NCBI GenBank assembly: GCA_002205965.3 | Contig: NADL03000695.1 | Span: 1-64,000, forward strand | DNA length: 64,000 nucleotides | Direction: 5' to 3' | From: Kappaphycus alvarezii | Lineage: Eukaryota > Rhodophyta > Florideophyceae > Gigartinales > Solieriaceae | Part shown: in pieces, positions 32,801 through 45,389 of the stretch | How the letters are laid out: every line of letters begins with the position of its first letter | Numbering within the stretch: the first letter of the stretch is position 1 | The notes under the pieces: model-generated | What the model saw: the letters and a program-made list of their open reading frames with translations, nothing else | Told to the model about the DNA's origin: nothing | Databases searched by the model: none | Program-made: the position numbers and the translations under genes

Positions 32801-35800
32801 CGGAGTATCTAAATTTGTTTGATTTTTTGGGATTTTGACAGCTAAATTTCCTTACAAATACGGCCCAAGAAATTTGAATTGCATGGCTCCCTATCTAGAA
32901 CAAGAATGACGCAGAGCTAAAGAAGGATATTTTCAGTATTAATGTAGTGTACAAATAAATGCTTACGCAGGGTACCACCTCTGACAACCTTATAAAGCAA
33001 CTTCCTCAAACGCTTGCTAACAGAGAGCTTCTATTCACGAATAATTGATTTATTTCGAGGATGGAAAAGTAGAACAAGTACTGGTTAATTATATCTTCCA
33101 TGTACCATTTGCTTCGTTGTAACGGATAAATTTACCCAAAAACAGCTTTGTGGACTTCGTCTCTAATTTGAAAACCTTTCTTCGAGGGATTTATCCACCT
33201 CATCTCCTGTTCTGGATGCAATGAAAAAACCACCAAAACTGTTGAATTTTAAATTCAAGGCGATGCGACCATTTTCAATAAATAAAGAACTAATGCTTCA
33301 ACCTTATTTTTTCATTCAGTTCAGAATATCTTATGGAGGAGTGTATCAATTGATACCATACTTTCCAAATTTTCATCAAACTTAATCGTTGCAGATATTA
33401 TTGCTTCTTTTTTGACACATAAATGGAAGAGTTGTGTTGAAAGGAAGTGTAACTTTGACAAATCGAAGCAAAGTGGTTACTGAAAAAGAAACTTCCCGAC
33501 AAGGGCAACTTTGTTGAGAGTTTTTTCATTTAGCTCGAATACCAAACGTAGGGATAAGTAACCAAACAATCGAGACCTACCGCAGCACCTGAATAATGGA
33601 AAGACGTAATTTATGTTCCTTCAATACGTTTCACTGGGAATTGATCTTCAATAAAATTATTTCGCCAAGCAGTCACAAATGAGTCTATGAACAACACACC
33701 TTAGCCAGAAATCATCGTACAGTTTTTTCCCAGCTTGGATTTTGCAGCTTCAAATCTCCCAAAACTGGACAGACTCCATTAATTGTAGCAATAGTAGAAG
33801 AGATGTATACTATAAATCTTGGCTAAATATTAATATTTCGAATCGAGCGGCAAGGAATTAATCGCTATTTTCCTTTGACAGCCCGCAATTTTTAGGGCAA
33901 AAGTTTCCCTTATAGTGCGAATATACGGTTTGCAAAGAAGCAAGAGAGTAGATAGGCGATTAAATTGTATAAGGCAGAAAAATTGGCAAAGTTTTGAAAA
34001 TAGAAAGTTTTCCAACAGGGAAGCTTAAGCTAGCTAAACAAAAAACATACTATAGCACGACTCCCCTCGTCGATACAGTTTTTGTATACATTTAATCAGT
34101 CAAAGTTTGAAATATACTTAATCCTTGCGATAGAGCTACAGGGAGGTGATCATTATAGCTCTTTTGTTATCCCAGAACTATTTTTTCAGACATGTTCAAA
34201 TCGAAAGGAACGAATGTTTTTCAAAGGTACCAAACTTGCAATCGAACACTGCTCTCGGAAAAATCTACCATCAAAGTCTAATTCGAAATTGAATTATCTG
34301 GGGCTTCCATATTTTACGATTAGCTCTATAGAAAAAGATTTATTCAAGAAGTTTCTATACAAAATCAAGTAGTTAAAATGGAACGAGATAGTAAACTGGA
34401 GAGCGTAATTTGTAATTTATTGTAGCTGGCCCACTTTCACTTGTTGGTAAAAAACATAGCTCCCGTCCCCTTTGATTGGTTTACTTAGCATTCCATAGTA
34501 TTCCAGAATTTATTTTTATCTCCTTAAATTTTCACTTGAGAATCAACATGACTTTCGCTTCGATTTTTGCAACTTCTTCATTTAACATTCCTATTCTTTA
34601 AAAATGTCGCACCATTTGTGCACTGTGTTGTTATCATCGTAACCAACCAACTACGAAGGGTATGCAAGCTTTTAAACTTTATTTGAAGCGAATGAAATAG
34701 ATACTGCCGTTGTCGAAACATATTTGGATGAATTTTTGACATGAATTCGACCTGATTCATGCCCACGAAAAACTGTCACATAAAAAAAGATCAAAATAAT
34801 AAATAAAACGACGAAAAATCTAATACGCGCTCCAGGAAGTAACTTAAAATTAATTGAATTCAGTCTCATAAATGAATTCTCCATAACAATTTGTGGAATC
34901 CCTTTTCAAGTATCTTCATTTATTTAAAAGAATTATTTGCTCGTCAAAACTTGTCATTCTAACGATTTGCACATTTAAAAATGGTATTAAACTTTTTCAA
35001 TTACCTCAAAAAATGATGAAAAGCGTGTTACTGAAGTCTGCATCAATTCATGTTGCTCATCTTGTATATCAAAATGACCTCACAATCTCCGGGAAAACTC
35101 TAATGCGATAAAATGTTCGAATCGAGGCTTTATTTAGCAACATTAAAAGCTTTTATTAGTGAGTGCAACTTGTATATAAGGGTTGTAAAATATTTTCATG
35201 ATATTTTGTATAATTTTACGGAGCCAACGAAGAAGGGGCTATACCTGATTGAGTTAAACCATACCTAGAGCAACTAAGGTCATTCAAGCACTTAGATAAA
35301 CGAATATTTTTCCTCCAACACTAACGCTACTCGGTAATGGAAAACATACTTTTTCTGAAATTCTAATGTTCAGCTACGCCAAATAGTGTTTCTACGACAA
35401 CAAAAGGATAAAAGAAAGTACTAGGAATGTAGGTACATGTATGTAAGTTAAACAATATAAATATAGTAACTTACTAAGGAAGAACATATTGCTATTATTT
35501 GTGAACTAGGGAAAATTTTCGTCTGTACCTTTAAGATACAGATGGAATGGCAGGAAAGAAGTCACTAGGCGTCGTTCTTTTCGAAAATTTGAGCAAAAAA
35601 TTCATTTACCACGTAGATTAAGTCCTTAGTGGCTTCAAAATTACTATCTTCAAACTTCTCTTACTGCTAATGTTCATTCTTCATGTCATATCATACCCTC
35701 CACACGGCGACCTTTTTCCTATATTCCTAAAATTCCTACCAGAAACGTGAAACTGTAAGGATTTAATTTGGAATTTGGATGCAGGGTAGCTGTTCTATCT

Positions 35801-36985
35801 CCCAATTAAAATTAAGCACCATTACACAACTTAAAGATTTCCATATGTCAAAAGGACTTCATTTGTACGAAAAACAGAAGGCTTGGAGACTTCCTTCTTC
35901 TTCGACTTCTTCTTCGCCTCCATTATCTATCTTTGCGAAGGAAAATAACTGCTCATCACCTTCATATTTTAAGCACTTACCTTTCCAACCTCTTTTTCAT
36001 CCTTTCTACCTGATAAAGCCCTTCTCGTGTGATCTCTGATTCTTCCTCAATTCTGTTTTTCGCTTTTATCAAAAATGCCACCCTCCATTCGGCTTTTTCC
36101 CCTTGAAGCATCACTTCAAGGGTAATGCTTTTCTTCTTCTATTTCTCAACTCTACCAGTCCGGTTCCTCGACTTTATCGACTACAATATCGCAAACCATG
36201 CTAGTTTCCACATCTTCACATCTATTTATCGTTTACAGTGAGCTGGTAAAATTCTCTGGTTAATTATACATCCAAGCAGCTTTCGGAATCTCTTTTAAAG
36301 TAGTACACGGATTGAAAGCCACTTTACTACTCTTTTTAGCATTTTCAACATGCTCTATTCATCGTGATGGAAAGCATGGGGTTCATTAAGCACTCCTCTT
36401 ATGCACTGGTCTGTGTTTCACGATCTAGAGCAACCGTATTTACTAAAGGGGCTTTATGAGCAGGACAGTTCAGTATTTTCCGATATTCTGCTAATATTAA
36501 AGATTTTTCTCACATAATAGTGATAATTAACGAGAATTATTTGCGTACAGTACTACACTGTGCATGGTTTTACTCAAACTTTCAGAATTTAATGCAATAT
36601 AAGTAGAGTTACTAAGTCCGGATATTTAAGTGTGACTACGAAAATGTTCCCATGTGAAGCAATGGTAGACTCATGCATGACTCAATGAAGAAAAATTGCA
36701 TGACGCCCAATTCAAAATAAGGTTCTAAGTGCCAGGTTATTACAAAAAAATTATCCAAACTGTTACCCGTCCGAGCTGGAACCAAGCAACCTTGGAGCTT
36801 GACTAGAGATGGTAGATGGATACTATCAAACTGCGTACTAAATTTCAAAAAAAGATACTCGACCGGAAAGAGATTTGATGTCAAGATATCGGTGTAATAA
36901 CAAACAAAATGACTTTTTCGTGGAAATAACGAAAATTAAAGAAGTAACTAATGATATGAAGCGTGGGTTTCGAACGGTTTCTATA
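29861..36985. other. AT-rich gene desert of about 7.1 kb
   Basis: Only short frames without recognisable motifs are seen on either strand. No tRNA, rRNA or complete element was found. A Glu/Arg/Lys-rich minus-strand stretch around 35880-36110 could be a decayed coding region but is not assignable. Old, unrecognisable element sequence is the likely content. Confidence 0.55.
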
Positions 36986-37162
36986 GCGTCTGCAATCTAC
37001 TACACCCACGCCAAAATTTTCTAGGTGACAGAGTGCCCATGCAAATACAAGATCACTACAATTACATCTATGAAACCGCTTTGCTCGCCCGTTTGCCAAT
37101 CCAAGCCACCTACGAAGCTGCAAATTCCGTGAGGTGTCTATTCTCCGGCGCTTGATGCTATC
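36986..37162 (-). repeat. Candidate 3' LTR part of the Ty3/gypsy element
   Basis: About 177 nt, aligning end to end with 41879-42058, with shared blocks such as attacatct, agctgcaaat and ccggcg.(t/g)tgatg. Identity is roughly two-thirds to three-quarters by eye. The true LTR ends were not resolved. Confidence 0.7.
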
Positions 37163-37348
37163 ACCTGTCACCCATGACTATGCTGACGGATGGATATTTT
37201 TCTTGAGAGCAATCACAAGGTTGCTTTGTATTTGTGTACAAGTTTTTCTTACTTCTTCAAGATATTATTGCACTAATTCTGGAACTTACTTTCTCGGTGA
37301 TTCCATATTCACCTAGTCGGCCCTTTTTTGTGAATCTGGTCCATTTGA

Positions 37349-37723
37349 CTAGCAGTTCTTTTTGGTTTCAGCGACTGCAAATGTACTGGAACTCTTCAAT
37401 AGCGAGAAGTTCGTTCCGTTGATATGCAAGGTGTTCCTTAATTCCTTCAAACATAGTCTTGGTTGCGAAACAGGCTTGAGTATCCTGCCGTTTACCAGCT
37501 CTTGTTTTCTGTCCAGAATGTTTCTGACTTCAAAAAACATTTCCTTGCATTTCACGGCTGGAAAAGGACCTTGCAATCTCAGGCATTTCTTCGATCTGAT
37601 ATATAGTTCTTTCATTGCCTTCCAGAGGAAGTATCCTTCTGAGAAGTCTACAGTTCTTATACTGGTGCGAAGATTGTGAGCGTCAACTGAATCCTTGCGC
37701 TGTTTTCTTACGCGTTCTGCCAA
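37349..37723 (-). CDS. Gypsy integrase C-terminal region (fragment)
   Basis: An open 124-codon minus frame. It carries the typical post-core pattern: an Arg/Lys-rich helix (ERVRKQRKDSVDAHN), VDFSEGYFLWKA, LRLQGPFPAV, FEVRNIL and a terminal RLKPVS-like tail (here ILKPVSQ). In intact elements this domain guides integration. The frame ends just inside the putative 3' LTR/PPT side, as expected. Confidence 0.75.
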   Translation of the reverse strand: MAERVRKQRKDSVDAHNLRTSIRTVDFSEGYFLWKAMKELYIRSKKCLRLQGPFPAVKCKEMFFEVRNILDRKQELVNGRILKPVSQPRLCLKELRNTLHINGTNFSLLKSSSTFAVAETKKNC

Positions 37724-37766
37724 ATCCCTGTGGAGTTTGCCCAGCGCGGACTGAAGTCCATCGATT

Positions 37767-38300
37767 TTATGTAGTGTTTTGGCCTATTGAACTTCCATGT
37801 TCTGCACCGGGTGCAACTCTTCCTGGTTTTGCAGAATCATATTTAGCAGAGAGTCTTGAGGTAGTCCAGTGAAAGCTGTAGTTGCCCTTCAAACATTCAG
37901 AAGGGGCGTTGTCGAGTGCAGATTGGATAAGAGGCAGCACAGTAGTCCAACCGGATTTTGTAAATTGAAATTTCACAGACTTTCAGTAGTTCTCGGCAAA
38001 CAATCTCTACAGAAAAGTTGCTCTATGGACAATATGGGAGGGTAAAATGGTAATTTCCATCAGTTTTTTCGAAAAAGATTCCACAATTTTGTTTTTAGAG
38101 TGGCTTCCTTAGTCCGAGATCCATAAGAGTGCTGCTCCAAATGCTACGAACAAATCCATGAGAGATTCTGCTGTAGTCTCCGAGCTTGCATGCATGTTGC
38201 CTCCAAGTGGTCTCTGAACAACCCTTACGGGTTCCGTAGCGATGCAGTGAAAACAATATCGAGTGGGTTCAATTTTTTGCGTACGCAGATACTTCCACAA
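37767..38300 (-). pseudogene. Gypsy integrase core (fragment)
   Basis: Broken minus frames. The right-hand part has CFHCIATEPVRVVQRPLGG (zinc-binding H/C remnant leading into the core) and AFGAALLWISD (the D-containing beta strand). The left-hand part has WTTVLPLIQSALDNAPS, the conserved helix after the last catalytic residue. Frameshifts and a stop lie between them. Confidence 0.7.
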
Positions 38301-38626
38301 GTTTTACTTGGCGACTGTTTCTAAAGCGGTATCTGATGCTCGATAGCCTCCTTTAAATTGTGCGGCAATCGAAATTCCAAGCTGAGGTCTTGGGTCGTCT
38401 TATAGCATTCATATGTGTCCAGTCGTCATTCGCACTGTTCCACGTTATTTAAAGAATACTCTAGGAGGAGTATGACTGGTTTTCCTTTGGGAGTCCCATC
38501 TATTCTGCATCTATGGCCAATCTTACTCTTCCGCAATTCCTGGATTCACTGGTGCGGTCTTCGGTGTTCTGATTCGGCAGATTTTGAGGCGGTCTATGGT
38601 GTTCTTTGTTTGGACGGCCCATCTAG

Positions 38627-39018
38627 TTAGCATATCGGCCGAAGCCTTTCGTTCTCCGCCAATTTTTGGATCACAAAACGGAAACTATTCTGCTTAAGGG
38701 CCCATCGGGTGGTTTTGTTCGCTGTATGCCTCGCCATGCTTGAGTTTCTTCCGTATTGGTCCCAGATGTAGACTAAGCTGGCCTGACTGGTGTTACTATA
38801 GACTGTGTGTCCGACAGTCAAATAATCTAAACGGCACATGGATTCAACTACTGCGTAGCCTTATTTATCGGGTATGCTCCACCTGGCCGAAGAAAATTTG
38901 TATGAGCCGGATAAAAAGCATATTTTTTCATGCAACTGGTCCTCCAATTCTTTTTCATGGTCAGACTCGGTCAGCCTTGTCAAAAACCCCGCCTAATGTG
39001 TCTCTGATGGATTTATGA
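38627..39018 (-). pseudogene. Gypsy RNase H (fragment)
   Basis: The minus frame 38839-38627 ends with TTRWALKQNSFRFVIQKL, the usual RNase H end leading into an ADMLTRW-like motif. The adjoining upstream frame holds the CLFTDAS/WAG-like start of the domain in degraded form. It connects RT to integrase in the normal Ty3 order. Confidence 0.65.
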
Positions 39019-40332
39019 ATAATTGTACTCAATAATCTTCTTTAGATAGGGAATTTTTCGTAGCAGATTACAGCTGTATCTTGATAGTCTCAAAATTTGC
39101 TCCCCGCTTTTTGTTCCAGATGAGCTGCACCTTCTTTAGGGCCTTTTTAATTCTCTTTACTGCTTTCTCGCAGGCCTGCTCAATCAGTTGGGGTAGCGCC
39201 TCAATCAGCCTAGCATAGTCCGGTATGGATGTCCTCATCCATTTTGTAGCTCACAGAAGCTTTCGTTGTTCTTCCCCAGTTTGTGTAGGCTTTATTGCCT
39301 GTAAAGGCTCAAATTACTTCGGCTCGAACTGAAATAAAACCTGGGGAATGATCCTTCCACATTACTTGAATCTTTTTGTGAAGAAACACGACTTTGTAGG
39401 ATTTACCTTGAACCATAGTTCTTTGCACACTTCCAGGAAAACTTTGATGTACGAAAGAAGTCACTCCTCATTTTTGGCGTGGATGAAAAATTCATCGAGC
39501 CACTGCAAAATTCGATTCATTCTCCCTTGAGTTGCGCCCTGATCATGGATTGGAAGTGGATATCCGGGTCTGTCCTACCCCAGAGGGTTTGATTGGGGAA
39601 GTAAATACCGGGTGGTATATGAAAAGACATTATCTCCTTCTGTACCTTGTCCAGTGGTATCTGCCAGTATCCGTGGGTGAAATCGATATTCGCGAAACAT
39701 ATTCTTCACCCAAAGTCCTGTGACATACACTAAAAGTGTAGCTTTTTGGACTACAAGGGTTGGATTCTGGCATTTTTACCATGTAAGCACACTGTAAATC
39801 GTATTTTGTAAGTTACTGGTTATGGGATGGCAAGTGCCGGGTATGACCGTCTCGCCTGATTGTTCTTGTACACTGCTCCGATCTCCAGTTGCTGGATAAT
39901 GTGCCTAATAACAAGAGTTGCTAGGGATATTGTCGACGCTGTAATGTGCGGAAACGCGTGACGTTGGGTAACAGCTTGATCGATAAGCTTAGTACATTGG
40001 CGGGGGGATGCATGTAGAGCTTGATTTCAAAATGGGTATGGTTTTTGTCCAGAAACTTTGGAGGTTCTGCGACCCCTTCGAAGACATCCCGTTTTTACTG
40101 GCATCTTTCACGGCGGTAGATATATCATTTTAGATGTCCTCTCGTATATCGTTTTAAAATCTTGTTTGTAGGCATTCTGGAAGTTATAATGGGTCTTCGT
40201 TCTCGTCCGTATAGCATACACCTCGAAAACTTGCTGGATCCTATCTGCATGTCCGTTCTTGAAATTCTTCTTCGGACTTCCCGTCTGTAAAATAGGCGAC
40301 TCGGTGAAACTATTAGTTAAAATTAAATCCAA
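39019..40332 (-). pseudogene. Gypsy reverse transcriptase and upstream part (fragment)
   Basis: Minus-strand pieces in three frames: GYWQIPLDKVQKEIMSFHIP at about 39690-39620 (fingers/palm), RILQWLDEFFIHAKN at about 39530-39485 (the FxDD-type active site, with the second Asp read as Glu), CGRIIP, WMRTSIPDYARL at about 39240-39205 and LIEQACEKAVKRIKKA at about 39185-39150. The piece at 40332-40108 (ILQTGSPKKNFKNGHADRI) lies upstream and may belong to the linker before RT. The element cannot encode an active enzyme. Confidence 0.75.
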
Positions 40333-41878
40333 TGGCCTTCAAAAGCTGCCTTTACATTATTTTTCATGCGTTTCAGAATCTGCAACAAGGAATCGCACTC
40401 CGCACGCTCGCAGCGATAGTCCATTTCTCGGTAACAAAAAGATAACATCGATTTTGAATTTCTTTGATGCGGTCGTGGTTGATTGGTTCTTATTGGTCTC
40501 CAAAACGGTATCGAACTTCATAGGGATCTTCAGCTACTCCATTCACAAGTTCGGGGGATCTTTCGAGATGTATTGGAGCAGAGAGGAGAAAGTAATCGAG
40601 CATTCAACTCTGGAATCCCCGAAGGCAACTCATTATATACCGTTCAGACGTATCTTGTACCACCCTTCTTCTGTATTCGGCGTGGATGATTTATCTGATT
40701 TGAAAACGGCTGCTCGGCGTTCTTCTTCAATTCCTTCCCTTTTGCAAGAAAGTTTTCCAGAAATTCGCGCCTCACTTCCTTCGAATTGACGGAACATAGG
40801 CCATTAGGATGCACTATACAGCAATTTTCAGTGTTAAAGCATGGCTTGTTCCACGTCCCAGAATTTCAGTTACCTTCTGCGTGGATTACGGCACCTGATC
40901 TTTTTCTACCGTAGAGTTTCCCCGTTCTCAACGATTTTCGTGCACTTTTGGCCTCCGTTTCATCTATGTTTCTCGATTCGTCGTTTTCATATCGAGATGG
41001 CGTGTGTTTGCGCTTGGTTTTGCGCGTAGCTCACCGTAACAAATACATTTGCTTTGCAAGTGAGGAAATACTGTTGGTGCATAACCAAAGGTCTCCCTGT
41101 TGCTCTCCTCAAAGTCTCATTTTGTCTGTGACGAGCTGTCTGTGTTCGGAAGGCTCTAGTATACGGGCTATCTTCAAAATAAGCTCCTTCTATTATTCGG
41201 CGGCAATGGTTTCCAAAAGTAAGGTGTCTGCGGATCCTACTAGATCAAGTGGAAAATGGCTGTACTTGGAAGTGGATAACGGTTCCTCCACACGGTCGCT
41301 ATGATCGGAAACAGTGGAGGCCAATCATTGATCAAAACATGCTTTAACTGACTGGTCCGTAGCTCTCTCTTCCATGGAAGCCTTTTCAATTCGCCCTAGG
41401 ATACACATGCTGTGATGTAGTCTTGGTTCCATCCACTAAATAATTTTGACAGCTTTGATTAGGTGCCTTGAAGGTTTCCCAGTGTTAAAATACTCAATAC
41501 GCTCAATTAATGATGCTTGTCCCACTCAATAAACTCTGGTTATATGCTCGAGATATCGAGGAAGCTCGAATAGTGTTTACTATGGCTTATGAAGAAATAG
41601 TGTACCAGAAACGATGCAGTGCTCTCCAACGTTGAAAATCGAAGCGCTTTCTTGGTCGGCAAGCCGTCCCGATTATGTCAGAGTCGCAAAAGTCTCGCCT
41701 CACTGTATTTTGAAGCGCAGTTGCTACAAAAAATAAGAACAGAAGCTCATAGATCCCTTCTTCTCGATGCCCCGCTGTTCCGTTTGTTCAGCGAAAGTTT
41801 GCACCCTTTGATATTTAATTGTATTTTCCTCTACCCTAAAAGTATGTTTCTCTTGTGGGTATAAATACTGATCTACAT
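40333..41878 (-). other. 5' part of the gypsy element (gag/protease expected, not recognised)
   Basis: By position this should hold gag and protease. Frames are short on both strands. A plus frame at 40259-40789 is open for 176 codons but overlaps the element in antisense and has no known motif, so I take it as a shadow. Confidence 0.4.
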
Positions 41879-42058
41879 CGTCTTTAATCTAACACACCTA
41901 CCCAAACGCTTTTTAGATGACTGTGTGTCCACGCAGATACGAGATCGCTATGATTACATCTCCAGAACAGCTTTGTTAGCAAGATGACAAGACCAATCCC
42001 CATAAAAAGCTGCAAATCACGTGGAGCTTTTCTTTCCGCCGGCGTGTGATGATATCAA
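41879..42058 (-). repeat. Candidate 5' LTR part of the Ty3/gypsy element
   Basis: About 180 nt partner of 36986-37162. Homology could not be followed with confidence into 42059-42300, so the LTR may be longer than this or the outer part may have decayed. Confidence 0.7.
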
Positions 42059-44149
42059 CAAAAATGAAAGAAAGAAACGGACAACTGTGAGACAGGTTAG
42101 TATAATAAAATCCCCAAGAAGTCGGCTCTCGTCATTATATTTCTGCCCGTCACAATTCCATACAAATCTCTTAAGTTTCTCTTGCTTGTAGATGAATAAA
42201 CAAGCGTTACAAAGAGAGTAAGAGCAACTATGAAAAGTTCGGTAAACGGATGTTCATATGCCAAACAAAACTGGACGACACTGAAAATTCCTGATCTCAA
42301 TGCGGTTCGAATTAAATAAAGGATAAATTATAGGGAACGGGAATAAATCTGAAATCATCTACGTCAGAACGGTCAAAATGACCTTCAAGCCTAAATGGCT
42401 CATCTTAAAGAACATTAATAATGGCAATTGGTTGAAACCCTTCAACAAGCTCCACTTCCGACTTGCACTGGGGAAATGTATCTTACCAATCTTTCTTATC
42501 ACAAAGCTAACCTTTTGCCTCATTTTCTATATGTACTATAAATGGGGGGTTAATTTACTGCGGTAGATATGTAGGTTAGTATCCAGTAAATTTGTACTGG
42601 AGCGTAGATATTGAGTTATTGACTATGATAAATCAAAGACTCCAGATTTGGGAATGAAGCATAAACTAACCACCAAAACTTCATGATGCTAAAGTTTTTC
42701 TAGTTCAGCTAGAATAAGACTTGCTATGAATTGTAAATAGGTCCTAGAGGTACAAAATAAGGCGCATTTACTGTATCTAAACTTGGCCTAAGTATAGTAC
42801 ACTTTTCTGTTTCCGGGATAGGCAAGAACAAATGTAGGATTGGAGTTGCTGATGTTTCCACATAAGTCTACATGTAGCGTAGTGGCTGCCGATCTTTCAC
42901 GAGAGAATATAATGCAACAATTCGTAGAGGATCATTGAACGACGAATCAACCGGTAAGCCATCGAATGCGTCTTATGCTGCTCGAGTTCCTTTCTACACT
43001 AATTTTGCGCTTTATCTCTGCGGCTGACTTCTAAAAAGGAATATAACGTCACGGGTTGTCGCAAAGTTGGTTTAAATTTTATGCTTGAAAGAAAAAAATC
43101 CTTAAGAAGCATTTTACAATTAGTTCGCTTGAATACGAGTAAAATCACTTAAGCTCTGCTGATATCAAGGGAGATATTTGTGCCGCTCCTGACCACTTGT
43201 CAACTGCATGATTCATAGGCTTGTTGATCTCATGATAAATGAGCGCCAAACACATCACAGACAAGAGTGCCCGACGTATCGACGATGAAGCCCCAACTAT
43301 GCAGTACATTGTAGCTGTAAAATCCATGAAAACCTTAATTTTTCTTCTGAACTCTTCTAAGCTGAAGCTACATATTTCCGAGAACAATTATTTTTTATTG
43401 GCCCTTAAACAAGTTAGCTGTCTCATTTCTAGAGATTAAATTCGGTAATACAACTCCAGAATCTAATTTGATGCATTTTTTTTGTTGATAATAGGGTTCT
43501 GCGTGCTGACACAGAAGTAATGGACAGTAAAGTTGTACCGTTCTCCCTGAGTTACTACCTGCTTCAACCCATGACTAGTGTCTATAGGAAGACTCTATTT
43601 ATATGATGGCAATTTTCAACAAAACGTTTTAAAGTATAAAACTTTTGTGGACGCCTTTTTTCCGGTCCCACGAATTCATTAAGACATGGAGATACTCGAT
43701 CAAAACAATATATTCGAGAATTTCAACTCTACCCAGCGCAGAAGCGATTTTCCTTACGCGTTAACCCTCTATTTTCCCTTCTTCTTCCCAAAAAATGGAT
43801 CCACGAATCGTTCCAGGAATTCCAATTTACTGCTGAGCTTCCACTATTACGTCAGCGGCCGAATGTAAGCACTTGTATGAATCGGCTTGGAAGACGAAAT
43901 CGGTCTCTGGAACCGCCACTATAGTCCATATTGACATCGTAGGTCGTCGAAGGAGGACGTCGGTGGAAAAAAGTTGGAAGGTACGCGACCATCTCAAGAC
44001 CTTTACGCTGAAGATTGTCAATATCAAAGCGTGATGGCCTCTCACAGACGTTTTGCGGAGATTAAACCCGATTAATCGTCGAATGAACTCGGAAATCAAG
44101 AAATAGATGCTTCACCATCGTCTCTGTCCGCCTAGGATGGGAACTCGGA
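42059..44149. other. AT-rich, no supported gene
   Basis: Short frames only. The outer part of the gypsy 5' LTR may extend into the first 250 nt. A minus frame at 43827-44099 and its plus complement show no family I can name. Confidence 0.5.
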
Positions 44150-45389
44150 TGATTCAACGGAGAATCAATCGGACTCAACTGCAATTTCTTACGAGCAATT
44201 TTGGACCAATCAGGAGGATTTAATTCCCACCAATGAAAATATTTCGGAAAAAAGCTGCAAGATAATTGGATACTTTGGTAATAATATTACCTATGGTCGT
44301 ACTCTTTGAGTTTTATTGCCATTTGAATTCTTTATGAGCATTTTACGCTTCGTCTCCTCAATGCCATGCGTGACCTTACAAATGAGTGGCTGGATGTCAT
44401 AGGAATTCAGCACATTTCGTCACGGGAGATATTGAAGTTTTTTTTGGAGTTCTCATTCTAATGAAAATATTTACATTTTCAAGCCACGGTGATCTCTAGA
44501 ATGAGAATAGATCAAAGTATATTCCAGGACCAGGGATTGGAAAGATCATTTAACGCAGGAGATTTGAGCTGATTCTCGGAAAAATTTGATTCAGTCACGC
44601 TTCTGAAAGGGAAGAAACGCCGTTGTATGACACAAGATGGTATATGGTGAGTAAATTTTTGAATGCTATCAATGACCACCGTAGGCAGTATGTCACGCCG
44701 TCTTCTCATACATGCGTAGATGAAAGTACCAGCAGGTGTTACGGTCTTGGCGGGGACTGGATCAGGAACGGACTTCTGCATTATGTGACCTATGACAGAA
44801 TGCCCGAAAATGGCTGCGAATTGAATGCTTCTGCATGTGGTAAGTCTTGAATAATGTCGAGGATGGAGCTGGTGATGGGAAAAACGAATTGATTTCGGCG
44901 TTAATCCACAAAATAATTATGTCACACTACAGCTCTTACGCTTCGCCTTGTTCAACTGTGGCTGAAGACAGGCCGAGTCGTATGTGGGAACTCAAATTTT
45001 GCATCGCAGCCAGTTTTAAAGTCAGGGAATTTCCGATGAATCACCTATCCTCGCAGGAACTTACGGGGCGCAGAGATCATATCTCTATGGTCTCTAATAA
45101 TTTGAACGCTAAAAAATCTTTAACAACTGTGTTGTTAATTGATAGAGAACGAATATATTTCATAAGCAGCGGCCGCAAAACCAGTCAAGGGACATTAATT
45201 TGCAGGGAAATATGTAGAACTGTGGAGGGTGAAAGAAAGAATGTGGAATACGAGGTTTCGGTTCCAGATGATGTGAAGGGGTACTCTGACAGGTGCTCTC
45301 AAATTGATTGTCACAACAGATGCAGAGCAGAAAACCTTGGAATTGAGAAGAAACTAGAAATGAAATGTTTTCCCCTGAGGTTAAATTAA
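44150..45389 (+). mobile_element. piggyBac-like (DDE_Tnp_1_7) transposase remnant
   Basis: Plus-strand pieces in order: GDIEVFFGVLILMKIFTFSS (about 44420-44480), then DTRWYMVSKFLNAINDH and SHTCVDES...YGLGGDW with a catalytic-type Asp (VDE, about 44710), DRMPENGCE and ACGKS, then FPMNHLSS, IDRERIYFIS, and finally CSQIDCHNRCRAENLGIEKK near the end. The sequence of motifs fits the DDE_Tnp_1_7 group related to piggyBac. Frames change several times (44623-44850 and 44847-45389 are the longest), so it is inactive. Terminal repeats were not identified. The transposase would act by cut-and-paste at TTAA-like sites in active relatives. Confidence 0.8.

Larger units (their letters stand above)
36986..42058 (-). 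mobile_element. Ty3/gypsy LTR retrotransposon, decayed
   Basis: The minus strand encodes, in order, RT, RNase H, integrase and an integrase C-terminal domain, between two diverged direct repeats (36986-37162 and 41879-42058) that fit as 3' and 5' LTR parts. Span is about 5.1 kb, a normal length for the class. Every domain is interrupted by stops and frameshifts. The motif wording (WMRTSIPDYA in RT, ADMLTRW after RNase H, integrase tail VDFSEGYFLW ... LQGPFPAV) resembles gypsy elements I know from oomycete, algal and chytrid genomes. A purine run (aaaaaaggg, minus strand, complement of 37319-37327) just before the left repeat could be the polypurine tract. Confidence 0.85.

Noticed and set aside
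37349-40332. LINE or copia origin for the 37-40 kb polyprotein
   Set aside because: RNase H lies between RT and integrase, and integrase is C-terminal with a gypsy-type tail, which is the Ty3/gypsy order.
40259-40789. 176-codon plus-strand ORF as a host gene
   Set aside because: Antisense to the gypsy element, no motif, composition not protein-like.
25621-45177. NotI sites (25621-25628 and about 45169-45176) as vector or linker contamination
   Set aside because: Single 8-mers without adjacent vector sequence; flanks are ordinary genomic DNA.
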